From an uncultured Oribacterium sp. (GTDB taxonomy: Bacteria > Bacillota > Clostridia > Lachnospirales > Lachnospiraceae): a stretch of DNA of 17,212 nt. The position numbers were made by a program, and so were the translations under genes. The notes under the pieces are model-generated. The model saw only the letters and a program-made list of their open reading frames with translations. It did not search any database and was not told the origin of the DNA. Each line of letters begins with the position of its first letter. Position 1 is the stretch's first letter. Of the stretch, positions 6,096-13,264 are shown in pieces. The stretch is from assembly GCA_902485915.1 (NCBI GenBank), contig CABTMH010000080.1, positions 1 through 17,212 on the forward strand, in the 5' to 3' direction.

Positions 6096-6181
6096 AAAGT
6101 TGTATCAGCGCTTTAAAGCGTCTATGTGACAGAATCTGTAGACAGCTTGGGAGGATGCTTTCTTGCGCCGGATACAACTTT
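6096..6181 (+). promoter_or_regulatory. Long intergenic hairpin with 12-bp palindrome, copy 2 (attenuator or mRNA-stability element)
   Basis: AAAGTTGTATC (6096-6106) pairs perfectly with GATACAACTTT (6171-6181). Continuing inward, GCGC (6108-6111) pairs with GCGC (6165-6168), AAAGC (6115-6119) with GCTTT (6157-6161), and GTCTA (6120-6124) with TAGAC (6139-6143). A U-rich run (ATTTTTTATT) follows, then the permease ribosome binding site. The palindrome CGCTTTAAAGCG is at 6109-6120, 17 bases after the internal -10. It looks like a leaky terminator or stability hairpin that would favour the binding protein over the permease. Confidence 0.6.
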
Positions 6182-6206
6182 ATTTTTTATTACAGGAGGA
6201 AACCTC

Positions 6207-7160
6207 ATGAACGGTTTACTTGCATCCATGCTGGGCGCGGTTTCACAGGGACTCATCTGGTCGATGATGGTGCTCGGCGTCTACATCACCTTTAAGCTTT
6301 TAAATATCGCCGATATGACGACGGACGGTGCCTTCGCACTGGGCGGCTGTGTGTGCGCGACGATGATGCTCGCGGGACTCGATCCGACCCTCGCACTGAT
6401 CTGCGGTTCACTGGCAGGTGGTGTAGCAGGTGCCGTGACCGGTGTTTTACATACCTTCTTCGGCATCCCGGCGATCCTCGCTGGAATCCTGACCCAGATC
6501 TCACTCTGGTCCATCAATCTCCGGATCATGTCCGATAAGTCGAATCAGTCGGTTAACAAGATCGCGTCCGACATCACCTTCTGGGTGGATAAGCTCGGCA
6601 TCACCCAGTCTCAGGCGACGCTGATCGTCGGACTCATCGTCGCGATCGCGCTGATCACCGTTCTCTACTGGTTTTTCGGTACCGAACTCGGTGCGGCACT
6701 TCGTGCGACGGGTAACAACGAGGATATGATCCGTGCCCTCGGCGTAGATACGAACCATGCGAAGCTGCTCGGCCTCGTCATCGCGAACGTCCTCTGCGGC
6801 CTGTCCGGCGCCCTCGTCTGCCAGTCGACGAAGTATGCAGATGTCGGTATGGGTACCGGTGCCATCGTCATCGGCCTCGCGTCTATCGTCATCGGTGAAG
6901 TGATTTTCGCCCGTGCGCGCAATTTCGCACTGCGTTTAAGCTCAGCCGTCATCGGCTGCGTCATTTACTTCGTCATCCGTGCCGTCGTGCTCCGCCTCGG
7001 TATGAAGGCGAACGACATGAAGCTTCTGTCGGCGGTTATCGTCGCCCTCGCCCTCTGTATCCCGGTCGCGATGCAGAAGTATCGTGCAGCGAAGAGCTAT
7101 CGTGAGCGTGTATCCGAGGATGATGAAGCAGCGGACGTACTCGAGCAGAAGGAGGCGTAA
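6207..7160 (+). CDS. ABC transporter permease, TrpY-like
   Basis: Integral membrane subunit of 317 residues with roughly eight or nine hydrophobic helices, of the BPD_transp_2 type (LivH/RbsC-like) that pairs with ABC_sub_bind proteins. The N-terminus (MNGLLASMLGAVSQGLIWSM, then LGVYITFKLLNIADMTTDGAF) and the loop GAALRATGNNEDMIRALGVD, the probable contact with the ATPase, are characteristic. The ATG at 6207 follows AGGAGG; the frame is open 27 codons upstream, into the hairpin region. The stop is 3 bases before the ATPase start. The acidic C-terminal tail is cytoplasmic. Confidence 0.9.
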   Translation: MNGLLASMLGAVSQGLIWSMMVLGVYITFKLLNIADMTTDGAFALGGCVCATMMLAGLDPTLALICGSLAGGVAGAVTGVLHTFFGIPAILAGILTQISLWSINLRIMSDKSNQSVNKIASDITFWVDKLGITQSQATLIVGLIVAIALITVLYWFFGTELGAALRATGNNEDMIRALGVDTNHAKLLGLVIANVLCGLSGALVCQSTKYADVGMGTGAIVIGLASIVIGEVIFARARNFALRLSSAVIGCVIYFVIRAVVLRLGMKANDMKLLSAVIVALALCIPVAMQKYRAAKSYRERVSEDDEAADVLEQKEA

Positions 7161-7163
7161 GCG

Positions 7164-7961
7164 ATGTTAGTGATCAAGAACGTACGAAAGACCTTTAATA
7201 AGGGAACCGTCAATGAAAAGAAGGCGCTGCGCGGCATCAACCTGACCCTGAACGATGGCGATTTCGTGACCATCATCGGCGGTAACGGAGCCGGCAAGTC
7301 GACCCTTCTCAACATGATCGCCGGTGCCTATCCGGTCGATTCCGGTATCATCGAGATCGATGGTGAGAACATCACGAAGCAGCCGGAGTGCAAGCGCGCG
7401 AAGTACATCGGACGTGTATTCCAGGATCCGATGAAGGGCACGGCCGCCGACATGCAGATCGAGGAGAACATGGCCCTCGCGTTCCGCAGAGGTGAGCGCA
7501 GACGTCTTCGCTGGGCAGTGACCCAGAAGGAACGTGAGTTCTATAAGGATGCGCTCGAGCGTCTCGGACTCGGCCTCCAGAGCCGTATGACCAGTAAGGT
7601 CGGCCTCCTGTCCGGTGGTCAGCGCCAGGCCCTGACCCTGCTGATGGCGACGCTCAAGCGTCCGCATCTTCTCCTGCTGGATGAGCATACCGCGGCCCTC
7701 GATCCGAAGACCGCCTCGAAGGTCCTGGCCCTCACCGAGGAAATCGTCGGGGAGAACCATCTGACGGCCCTTATGGTCACCCACAACATGAACGATGCGA
7801 TCCGTATCGGAAACCGCCTCATCATGATGGATAACGGTAAGATCATCTATGATGTCGCCGGAGAAGAGAAGAAAAAGCTGACCGTCGAGGATCTGCTTCA
7901 GAAGTTCGAGGAGGCCTCCGGCGGAACCTTCGCAAACGACCGTATGATGCTCGCGCGATGA
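7164..7961 (+). CDS. ABC transporter ATP-binding protein, TrpZ-like
   Basis: Cytoplasmic ATPase of 265 residues. Walker A GGNGAGKST (39-47), Q-loop VFQDP (85-89), signature LSGGQ (149-153), Walker B LLLLDEH (169-175, catalytic E174) and switch H207 in MVTHN are all intact. Gene order and spacing (3 bases after the permease stop, with AAGGAGG inside the permease end) place it as the third gene of the importer operon. No clear terminator follows: the hairpin at 7976-7995 lacks a U-tract. Confidence 0.93.
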   Translation: MLVIKNVRKTFNKGTVNEKKALRGINLTLNDGDFVTIIGGNGAGKSTLLNMIAGAYPVDSGIIEIDGENITKQPECKRAKYIGRVFQDPMKGTAADMQIEENMALAFRRGERRRLRWAVTQKEREFYKDALERLGLGLQSRMTSKVGLLSGGQRQALTLLMATLKRPHLLLLDEHTAALDPKTASKVLALTEEIVGENHLTALMVTHNMNDAIRIGNRLIMMDNGKIIYDVAGEEKKKLTVEDLLQKFEEASGGTFANDRMMLAR

Positions 7962-7975
7962 TGTGACGGACGGAA

Positions 7976-7995
7976 GCATTGGCCTAAGGCAATGC
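7976..7995 (+). other. Hairpin after the transporter operon
   Basis: GCATT and GCC (7976-7984, one bulged G) pair with GGC and AATGC (7988-7995) around a TAA loop, 15 bases after the ATPase stop. Without a following U-run it is more likely a 3'-end stability hairpin than an intrinsic terminator. Confidence 0.35.
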
Positions 7996-8066
7996 AGGCG
8001 ACCGGAACATAGGTGGCTGCGCCGTGAGCTTCTGAAAAAAATAATGTAAATACAGTACCCCTATGC

Positions 8067-8072
8067 TATAAT
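8067..8072 (+). promoter_or_regulatory. Extended -10 promoter for the NlpC/P60 gene
   Basis: TATGC is followed directly by TATAAT (8067-8072), an extended -10; the -35 position (about 8044, TGTAAA) is poor. The site lies 37 bases before the ATG. Confidence 0.6.
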
Positions 8073-8108
8073 GCTCGTGATTTTGAGTTTATAGAATAGG
8101 GGTTTTTT

Positions 8109-9764
8109 ATGGGAAAGCCTGGAAGAAGCAGAAAAAAACAGGGTATGGGAGATGAGGCGAAGCAGAGGATCCTTCTGATTTCGGCGCTCATTTTCTGTGT
8201 CCTGATCATGGGACTGCTGATCCGCGTGCTGGTGCGCGGCGGGAAGCAGGAGAGCGTTGTGGAAGAACAGATGCTGAGCACGGATCGTGAGCGTACGGAG
8301 GCCTCGGAGACGATGTCGACGGAATCACAGATTCAGCGTCTCACCGATCAGATACAGGCGGATACGCTGCAGCGGGTGCTTCAGCAGTATGCGAACCTCG
8401 GCATCGTGCAGTGTGACAGCTATATCAACTTCCGTTCGGCACCGAACCAGAACGATCTCACGAACATCATGGGTGAGCTGACGAACGGCGCGGCCGTGAA
8501 CATCGTCGAGATGGATCCGGAGGGGGCCGAGGGCTGGGCGCATGTGCAGTCCGGCGGGATGGATGGCTATATGTCGAAGCGCTATCTCGTGACCGGCGAG
8601 AAGGCCGTCGCGATGGTACCGGAGCTGATCCGCGTGCGTGCGACGGTCATCACCGATCATCTACGGATGCGTTCGGGACCGGTCATCGAGGAAGGCAATA
8701 CGGTCGGATCCGCGGCGAAGGGCGAGAAGTATGAGCTGCTCGAGCGTGCCGGTCAGAGCTGGATCAAGATCGCGCCGGATAACATCGACACCATCGATAC
8801 ATGCTATATGTCGGCGGATCCTCAGTATGTGACGATCGACTACGGCCTCGACGAGGCACGGACCCTGAACCTGAAGGCGAAGGTCCTCCATATGTACGAT
8901 CATCTCGGTGTATCCCTCGCAAGCGACTACATCAACGTGCGCTCCTCACCGAAGGAGGACGGCATCACGAACATCGTCGGCAAGTTCCCGGGCTATGCCG
9001 GCTGCAACATCCTCGGTGAGGAGAACGGCTGGTATAAGATCAAGTCCGGTCCGGTCACCGGCTATGTGCGGAAGGACCTCATCGCGACGGGCGATACGGC
9101 GCAGAATCTCGCCGTGCAGCACGCGCAGGTCATGGCGATCGTAAACACGGAGTCTCTGAACGTCCGCTCGGAGGCCTCGACCGATTCGAAAGCCTGGACA
9201 GCGGTCACCTCTGGTCAGCGCTATAATGTACTGAATCAGCTCGATGGCTGGGTACAGCTCGAGCTGGACGCGGGTGATGATGACGGTGAAGATCAGGGAG
9301 CGTTCGTCTCGACGCGTGATAACAACGTCACCGTACAGTATGCACTTCAGGAGGCCATCGAGTATTATCCGGCGGTCGAGGCAGCGAATGCGGCCATGGC
9401 CTTCCGGAACAAGATCGTCAACTTCGCCTGCCAGTTCGTCGGCAACCGCTATGTCTGGGGCGGCACCTCGCTCACCCATGGTTGTGACTGCTCCGGCTTC
9501 ACACAGTCGGTACTGAAGAACTTCGGCATCTCGATCCCGCGTGTATCGCGTGACCAGGCGAGGACCGGATCGAAGGTGACGAGTGCGAATATGCGCCCGG
9601 GCGACCTCATCTTCTACGCAAACCGCAGCGGCACGATCAACCACGTCGGCATGTACATCGGAAACGGCCAGGTAGTCAATGCCGCTTCCACCCGCTCCGG
9701 TATCCGCATCTACCGCTGGAACTACCGGACCCCGGTGGCCATTCGAAACGTCATCGGTGACTGA
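8109..9764 (+). CDS. Membrane-anchored NlpC/P60 peptidoglycan hydrolase with SH3-like repeats
   Basis: 551 residues, predicted to cut peptide stems of peptidoglycan outside the cell. A basic N-terminus is followed by one membrane helix (about 20-42) without a clear cleavage site, suggesting anchoring. Four bacterial SH3-like segments are visible by their NVRS/NFRS/RMRS signatures: about 98-162, 176-238, 266-326 and 341-402. The NlpC/P60 domain occupies about 432-549. C461 in CDCSGF is the nucleophile and H512 in NHVGMYIG the base; the third position is N524 in VVNAAS, where many members have His, and Asn is tolerated in the family. The start follows AGGGG. It is probably monocistronic, with its own promoter and a hairpin after the stop. 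Confidence 0.92.
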   Translation: MGKPGRSRKKQGMGDEAKQRILLISALIFCVLIMGLLIRVLVRGGKQESVVEEQMLSTDRERTEASETMSTESQIQRLTDQIQADTLQRVLQQYANLGIVQCDSYINFRSAPNQNDLTNIMGELTNGAAVNIVEMDPEGAEGWAHVQSGGMDGYMSKRYLVTGEKAVAMVPELIRVRATVITDHLRMRSGPVIEEGNTVGSAAKGEKYELLERAGQSWIKIAPDNIDTIDTCYMSADPQYVTIDYGLDEARTLNLKAKVLHMYDHLGVSLASDYINVRSSPKEDGITNIVGKFPGYAGCNILGEENGWYKIKSGPVTGYVRKDLIATGDTAQNLAVQHAQVMAIVNTESLNVRSEASTDSKAWTAVTSGQRYNVLNQLDGWVQLELDAGDDDGEDQGAFVSTRDNNVTVQYALQEAIEYYPAVEAANAAMAFRNKIVNFACQFVGNRYVWGGTSLTHGCDCSGFTQSVLKNFGISIPRVSRDQARTGSKVTSANMRPGDLIFYANRSGTINHVGMYIGNGQVVNAASTRSGIRIYRWNYRTPVAIRNVIGD

Positions 9765-9782
9765 CCCCGCGCCTACGTGGGG
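9765..9782 (+). terminator. Possible weak terminator after the NlpC/P60 gene
   Basis: CCCCGCG (9765-9771) pairs with CGTGGGG (9776-9782, one G-U) around CCTA immediately after the stop. The T-rich run (ACTTTTTATAAACTTTT) starts only about 13 bases later, so termination efficiency is doubtful and the next gene may be read through. Confidence 0.4.
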
Positions 9783-9830
9783 TCTGCCCCCATAAACTTT
9801 TTATAAACTTTTAGTGGAGAAGAAACATCT

Positions 9831-10445
9831 ATGCAGAAAACGAAGATCAGTTCAAGCCGCATCGTCGGCATGCTCCTCGGCTGTGTCGTGATTTCCCTCG
9901 GCATCGCCTTCTTCAAGCAGTCCGGACTGGGCAATGACTCCATCACGGCGCTCAACCTCCGGGCCTCGGAGCTCCTCGGGATCTCCCTCGGCACCATGAA
10001 CCTGATGGCGAACACGCTTTTTTTTATCGTCGAGATCCTCTGGGGGCGGAAATACATCGGCCTCGGCACCTTCTTTAACTGGGTGACCATCGGCTACATC
10101 GTGACCTTCTTTTATCAGCACATCGAACAGATCTTCGGCGTGGCGTCGTCCTTTCCGGTACAGCTGATCTTCGTGATTCTCGGTGTCGTGATCACCTCCA
10201 TCGGTGTTTCGATGTACCAGACCGCGAACCTCGGCATCGCCCCGTACGATTATCTCGCCATCGGTCTCGCTGACCATACCCCGTTTCCGTACTTCGGCTG
10301 CCGCGTCTTCACGGACGCCCTGACCGCGCTCATCACCTTTCTGCTCGGCGGTCTCATCGGCCTCGGCACCCTGATCTGCGCCTTCGGCCTCGGCCCATTC
10401 ATCAGCTTCTTCGATACCCACTTCTCACAGAAGTGGATTCGATGA
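9831..10445 (+). CDS. YczE/YitT-like integral membrane protein
   Basis: 204 residues with about five hydrophobic helices and a short cytoplasmic N-terminus. The pattern SLGIAFFKQSGLGNDSIT near the start and its echo SIGVSMYQTANLGIAPYD in the middle are the internal repeat of the YczE/YyaS/YitT family. The ALGIGLLVxAxLGxxPWD-like motif occurs twice, implying a duplicated fold. Members are uncharacterised membrane proteins, possibly transporters; no substrate can be named. A weak AGTGGAG precedes the ATG by 12 bases. The 11-base tandem copies of ATAAACTTTT just upstream (9791-9811) make the region AT-rich but show no clear promoter. A terminator follows. Confidence 0.82.
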   Translation: MQKTKISSSRIVGMLLGCVVISLGIAFFKQSGLGNDSITALNLRASELLGISLGTMNLMANTLFFIVEILWGRKYIGLGTFFNWVTIGYIVTFFYQHIEQIFGVASSFPVQLIFVILGVVITSIGVSMYQTANLGIAPYDYLAIGLADHTPFPYFGCRVFTDALTALITFLLGGLIGLGTLICAFGLGPFISFFDTHFSQKWIR

Positions 10446-10457
10446 AACCGTCATGCC

Positions 10458-10484
10458 AGCTGCCCGCGACTGCGGACAGCTTTT
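10458..10484 (+). terminator. Rho-independent terminator after the YczE-like gene
   Basis: AGCTG and CCGC (10458-10467) pair with GCGG and CAGCT (10472-10481), with one C/A mismatch, around GACT, followed by TTT. It begins 12 bases after the stop codon. Confidence 0.7.
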
Positions 10485-10573
10485 CCTGTCTCCGTACGCC
10501 GTCCTTTTAACGTCGAAAGCATATTGTTTTAACGGACATACAACGAGGTTATGATGAATTTAATAAGTGGTTA

Positions 10574-10602
10574 TTGAAACTACGTGCGTGCTGGTGTATG
10601 AT
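10574..10602 (+). promoter_or_regulatory. Promoter of the DegV gene
   Basis: TTGAAA (10574-10579) and TATGAT (10597-10602) with 17-base spacing and TG two bases before the -10. The predicted start near 10609 gives a short leader of about 26 bases. Confidence 0.75.
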
Positions 10603-10634
10603 TGGCTCAATGTTTAAGAAGGAGTGATCATACT

Positions 10635-11522
10635 ATGCATTCTTATATACTCAGCTGCTGTTCGACGGCGGATATGCCGGCGTCCTGGTACCAGGAGCGG
10701 GAGGTCAATGTCTGCTACTTCCACCTTCGTGTCGGAGATGATGAGTACCTCGATGATTTCGGGCACTCGATTTCCTCGTCCGAGGTATATCGTCGTATGC
10801 TGGCCGGTGAACGTTCGCAGACCTCACAGGTCAATGTCGAGGAGTACATCGAGCGTTTCCGTCCATACCTCGAGGCAGGAAAGGATATCCTGCACATCAC
10901 GCTTTCAAGCGGTATTTCCGGCACCTTCAACTCTGCCCGCATCGCGGCCGAGGATCTGCGGGAAGAGTTCCCGGAACGGAAGATCTACATCGTGGATTCC
11001 CTCTGCGCATCCTCTGGCTACGGGCTGCTCATGGATAAGCTCTGCGATTTACGGGATGAGGGGATGGACATCGACGCACTTCGTGACTACGCTGAGACGG
11101 AGAAGCAGAAGGTTCAGCACCTCGTTCTGACGACGAACCTTCGGTTCCTCATCATGGGCGGTCGTGTATCGAAGGCTTCCGGTGCGATCGGTACGATTCT
11201 CAATATCTGTCCGCTGATCGAGCTCGTGAAGGATGGATCCCTCAAGGTGAAGGAAAAGCTTCGTGGTAAGCGGAAGGCCATCGCACGGCTCGAAGAGAAG
11301 ATGGAGGAGCTTACGGAGGATGGACTTCAGTACAGCGATGTCTGCTTCATCGGAAATTCCGAGTGCGAGGAAGACGCGGAGACGCTGAGGGCTCTGATCG
11401 AGTCCCGTTTCGAGCATCTGAAGGGGAAAGTCAGAATCTATCCGATCGGTCCGACCATCGGGTGCCATACTGGCCCTGGGACCATGGCGCTGTTCTTCTT
11501 CGGGAAGACCAGAACAGAATAA
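10635..11522 (+). CDS. DegV family fatty-acid-binding protein (FakB-like)
   Basis: Cytoplasmic 295-residue EDD-fold protein. DegV/FakB proteins hold a fatty acid and present it to the kinase FakA for phosphorylation and entry into phospholipid. The family pattern is clear: SCCSTADMP at the N-terminus, LSSGISGTFNSARIA (90-104), YIVDSLCASSGYGLL, TTNLRFLIMGGRVSKASGAIGTILNICPLIEL, KLRGKRKAI, and PIGPTIGCHTGPGTMALFF at the C-terminus. The ATG at 10635 follows AAGGAG at 7-16 bases; an in-frame ATG at 10602 lies in the -10 box and is rejected. It is monocistronic, with its own promoter; fakA is not in the window. Confidence 0.92.
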   Translation: MHSYILSCCSTADMPASWYQEREVNVCYFHLRVGDDEYLDDFGHSISSSEVYRRMLAGERSQTSQVNVEEYIERFRPYLEAGKDILHITLSSGISGTFNSARIAAEDLREEFPERKIYIVDSLCASSGYGLLMDKLCDLRDEGMDIDALRDYAETEKQKVQHLVLTTNLRFLIMGGRVSKASGAIGTILNICPLIELVKDGSLKVKEKLRGKRKAIARLEEKMEELTEDGLQYSDVCFIGNSECEEDAETLRALIESRFEHLKGKVRIYPIGPTIGCHTGPGTMALFFFGKTRTE

Positions 11523-11569
11523 AATGAAAGATATGATGAGATGGTAAACGTTCACTCGTCCACTGGATT

Positions 11570-11599
11570 CAGGCAGGCTGCCCTCTGACTCCCTGCCTG
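11570..11599 (+). other. Hairpin in the DegV 3' region
   Basis: CAGGCAGG (11570-11577) pairs with CCTGCCTG (11592-11599) around a 14-base loop, upstream of the real terminator. CGTTC (11549-11553) and GAACG (11614-11618) could close it from outside. It is either a structured 3' untranslated region or part of a small RNA; no promoter for the latter was found. Confidence 0.35.
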
Positions 11600-11629
11600 G
11601 TCTGTACTTGTATGAACGGTCACCAGATG

Positions 11630-11660
11630 AGAGGACTGCATTCAGGGCAGTCCTCTTTTT
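11630..11660 (+). terminator. Strong rho-independent terminator between DegV and the regulator
   Basis: AGAGGACTGC (11630-11639) pairs perfectly with GCAGTCCTCT (11647-11656) around a 7-base loop, and the run TTTTT ends the structure. It lies 108 bases after the DegV stop and only 3 bases before the next -35. Confidence 0.93.
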
Positions 11661-11662
11661 GA

Positions 11663-11691
11663 TTGACTTTCGCGATGTGCAGTGCTAATCT
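11663..11691 (+). promoter_or_regulatory. Promoter of the regulator gene
   Basis: TTGACT (11663-11668) and TAATCT (11686-11691) with 17-base spacing and TGC before the -10. The leader (about 76 bases) contains AAGAC/GTCTT (11700-11704, 11709-11713) and a stem ATCTGCC (11715-11721) with GGCAGAT (11750-11756) ending just before the ribosome binding site. These could be an operator for autoregulation or a translation-affecting fold. Confidence 0.65.
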
Positions 11692-11773
11692 CCGCTTAAA
11701 AGACGCATGTCTTAATCTGCCTGCTGCGTAGACCGGGTTGAGGCTGCGCGGCAGATGAGTATGGAGTAAAGCT

Positions 11774-13090
11774 ATGATTAATGTTGCAATCGTAAGCCCG
11801 GATCATTCACTGGAGCCTGTAGAGAAGGTTATCGCAGAGCACGATTTCGGCTGTCAGTTTTTTCAGTATATCTATCGGAAGATGAGTGATATCGATGCCA
11901 TCTACCAGGATGTGAAGGGAAAGTGCGATGTCATTTTCTTCTCCGGTGAGCTGGGCTATCACTATATCAAGAACATGTTTCCGGATAACCGCATCCCATG
12001 TACCTTCACGGCATATGAGCCGATCGATGTGCTGTCGATCCTGCTGCAGTTTCAGATCGACCACCCGGAGACGAAGCTGAATCGTGTCTTTTGTGATTTT
12101 CTGACGACGACGAACGACTATATGGAAGTGCCGCAGTATGTGAAGAAGGAGAACTGTCCGTACTTTTTCGAGGACACGCACTACGACTACCGGCATATCA
12201 CCGCGTATGCAAAGAAGCTCTGGGATGAAGGAAAGATCGATCGCATCCTGTCCCGGTCCATCAACAACCTGACCCGTCTCGATGAGCTGCATATCCCGTA
12301 TGACGCCGTATTCCCTTCAGAGGATATGATCGTGAAGTCGATCCGCTCCGCTCTGAACGAGCTTCGTCTGGACTCGATCAATCTGAAGGATGAGCTCAGC
12401 ATCCTGATGCGTCTGCCGTTTGATGAGGATGTCGAGCAGGAGGAGCAGGAGTATCGTGAGGCGACGGTCTACAAGCTGCTGGCGGACTACCGGAAGGCGA
12501 ATCATCTGCACTTCCGTATCACCCAGGGCTTCAACCAGTTCGAGATCCATGTGCAGGTCCCGGCCGGTGCGCCACAGCTCGATACGATTCGTACTCTGCT
12601 GCTGACGCTGAAGAAGGAGCTGAACTTTCCGTTTCGCCTCGGGGCCGGTGTCAGTCCGTCCTATGAGCGCTCACGTTACTTCGCAGAGCATGCCCTCATG
12701 GAGGCGGATCGTTATGGCCGCAACGATGCCTTCTTCATGGACGAAGAGGATAAGATCACCGGACCGCTCAGTGCGGATAATCAGCTGATGTACAACTACT
12801 CGAACGAAAAGGCGCTTGCGTTTGCGAGAGAGAACGGTATCAACGAGACCAATATTCTGAAGCTGATCAGTATCTTCGAGCAGGATGAGGAGCAGCTGAT
12901 CAGCTCTCATGCACTCTCTGAGAAACTCGGCATCACGATGCGTTCCGCGAGCCGTATCCTCGCGAAGCTTTACGATCTCGATATGATCCGCTTCCGTGAT
13001 ACTGCGCCAGACACGAAAACGCCGCGTCAGGGCCGACCGTCGCACTATTATCATTTTAATCCGTCTGCGTTCAGGGAAGCGCTGCTCTGA
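11774..13090 (+). CDS. Predicted transcriptional regulator with PrpR-N-like, degenerate GGDEF-like and winged-helix parts
   Basis: 438 residues, cytoplasmic, no close named family recognised. Residues 1-150 (VAIVSPDHSLEPVEKVI, then CDVIFFSGELGYHYI, IPCTFTAYEPIDVLSILL) resemble the PrpR N-terminal sensor fold, which detects small molecules. Residues about 245-325 include LGAGVSPSYERSRYFAEHALMEA and GRNDAFF, like the C-terminal half of a GGDEF or GTP-cyclohydrolase-III-type domain, but no GGDEF motif is present, so no cyclase activity is expected. Residues about 355-432 (ISSHALSEKLGITMRSASRILAKLYDLDMIRF, then QGRPSHYYHF) are a winged helix for DNA binding. The start follows GGAG by 7 bases. It has its own promoter; targets are unknown. 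Confidence 0.65.
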   Translation: MINVAIVSPDHSLEPVEKVIAEHDFGCQFFQYIYRKMSDIDAIYQDVKGKCDVIFFSGELGYHYIKNMFPDNRIPCTFTAYEPIDVLSILLQFQIDHPETKLNRVFCDFLTTTNDYMEVPQYVKKENCPYFFEDTHYDYRHITAYAKKLWDEGKIDRILSRSINNLTRLDELHIPYDAVFPSEDMIVKSIRSALNELRLDSINLKDELSILMRLPFDEDVEQEEQEYREATVYKLLADYRKANHLHFRITQGFNQFEIHVQVPAGAPQLDTIRTLLLTLKKELNFPFRLGAGVSPSYERSRYFAEHALMEADRYGRNDAFFMDEEDKITGPLSADNQLMYNYSNEKALAFARENGINETNILKLISIFEQDEEQLISSHALSEKLGITMRSASRILAKLYDLDMIRFRDTAPDTKTPRQGRPSHYYHFNPSAFREALL

Positions 13091-13129
13091 GTAGTGAGGG
13101 CCTTTGTTGCCGTCTCCTCCGGCCTTGCT

Positions 13130-13151
13130 TGATCAGTACACGAGAGAACAG
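13130..13151 (+). repeat. Dispersed intergenic repeat, copy 2
   Basis: Same orientation as the copy at 1233-1254, sharing a 15-base exact core (TGATCAGTACACGAG). It lies 68 bases upstream of the ftsK -10. Both copies are intergenic, upstream of a promoter, and near a CTCCGGCC octamer. Confidence 0.5.
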
Positions 13152-13195
13152 GAACACATAAGTATCACCATAGATGCAAACATCTGTTTTATGTA

Positions 13196-13224
13196 TAGAT
13201 TTTATAGAAGTTTTGGAGTATAAT
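13196..13224 (+). promoter_or_regulatory. Promoter of ftsK
   Basis: A perfect TATAAT (13219-13224) lies 40 bases before the ftsK ATG; the hexamer 17 bases upstream (TAGATT, 13196-13201) is a weak -35. The gap from the regulator stop to ftsK also holds a weak hairpin (AGATG 13172-13176 with CATCT 13181-13185, then GTTTT) and one copy of the dispersed repeat at 13130-13151. Confidence 0.6.
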
Positions 13225-13264
13225 ACTTAAGTTACATTTAGAAATTATAACCAGGTGAGGTGAC

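Noticed and set aside
10524..10555. TTGTTT and TATGAT as an additional promoter before DegV
   Set aside because: Spacing is 20 bases, and a better promoter with 17-base spacing lies just downstream at 10574-10602.
11678..11688. GCAGTGCTAA resembling half of a CIRCE element before the regulator
   Set aside because: There is no left half-site at the required 9-base spacing, and the bases are explained by the extended -10 TGC-TAATCT.
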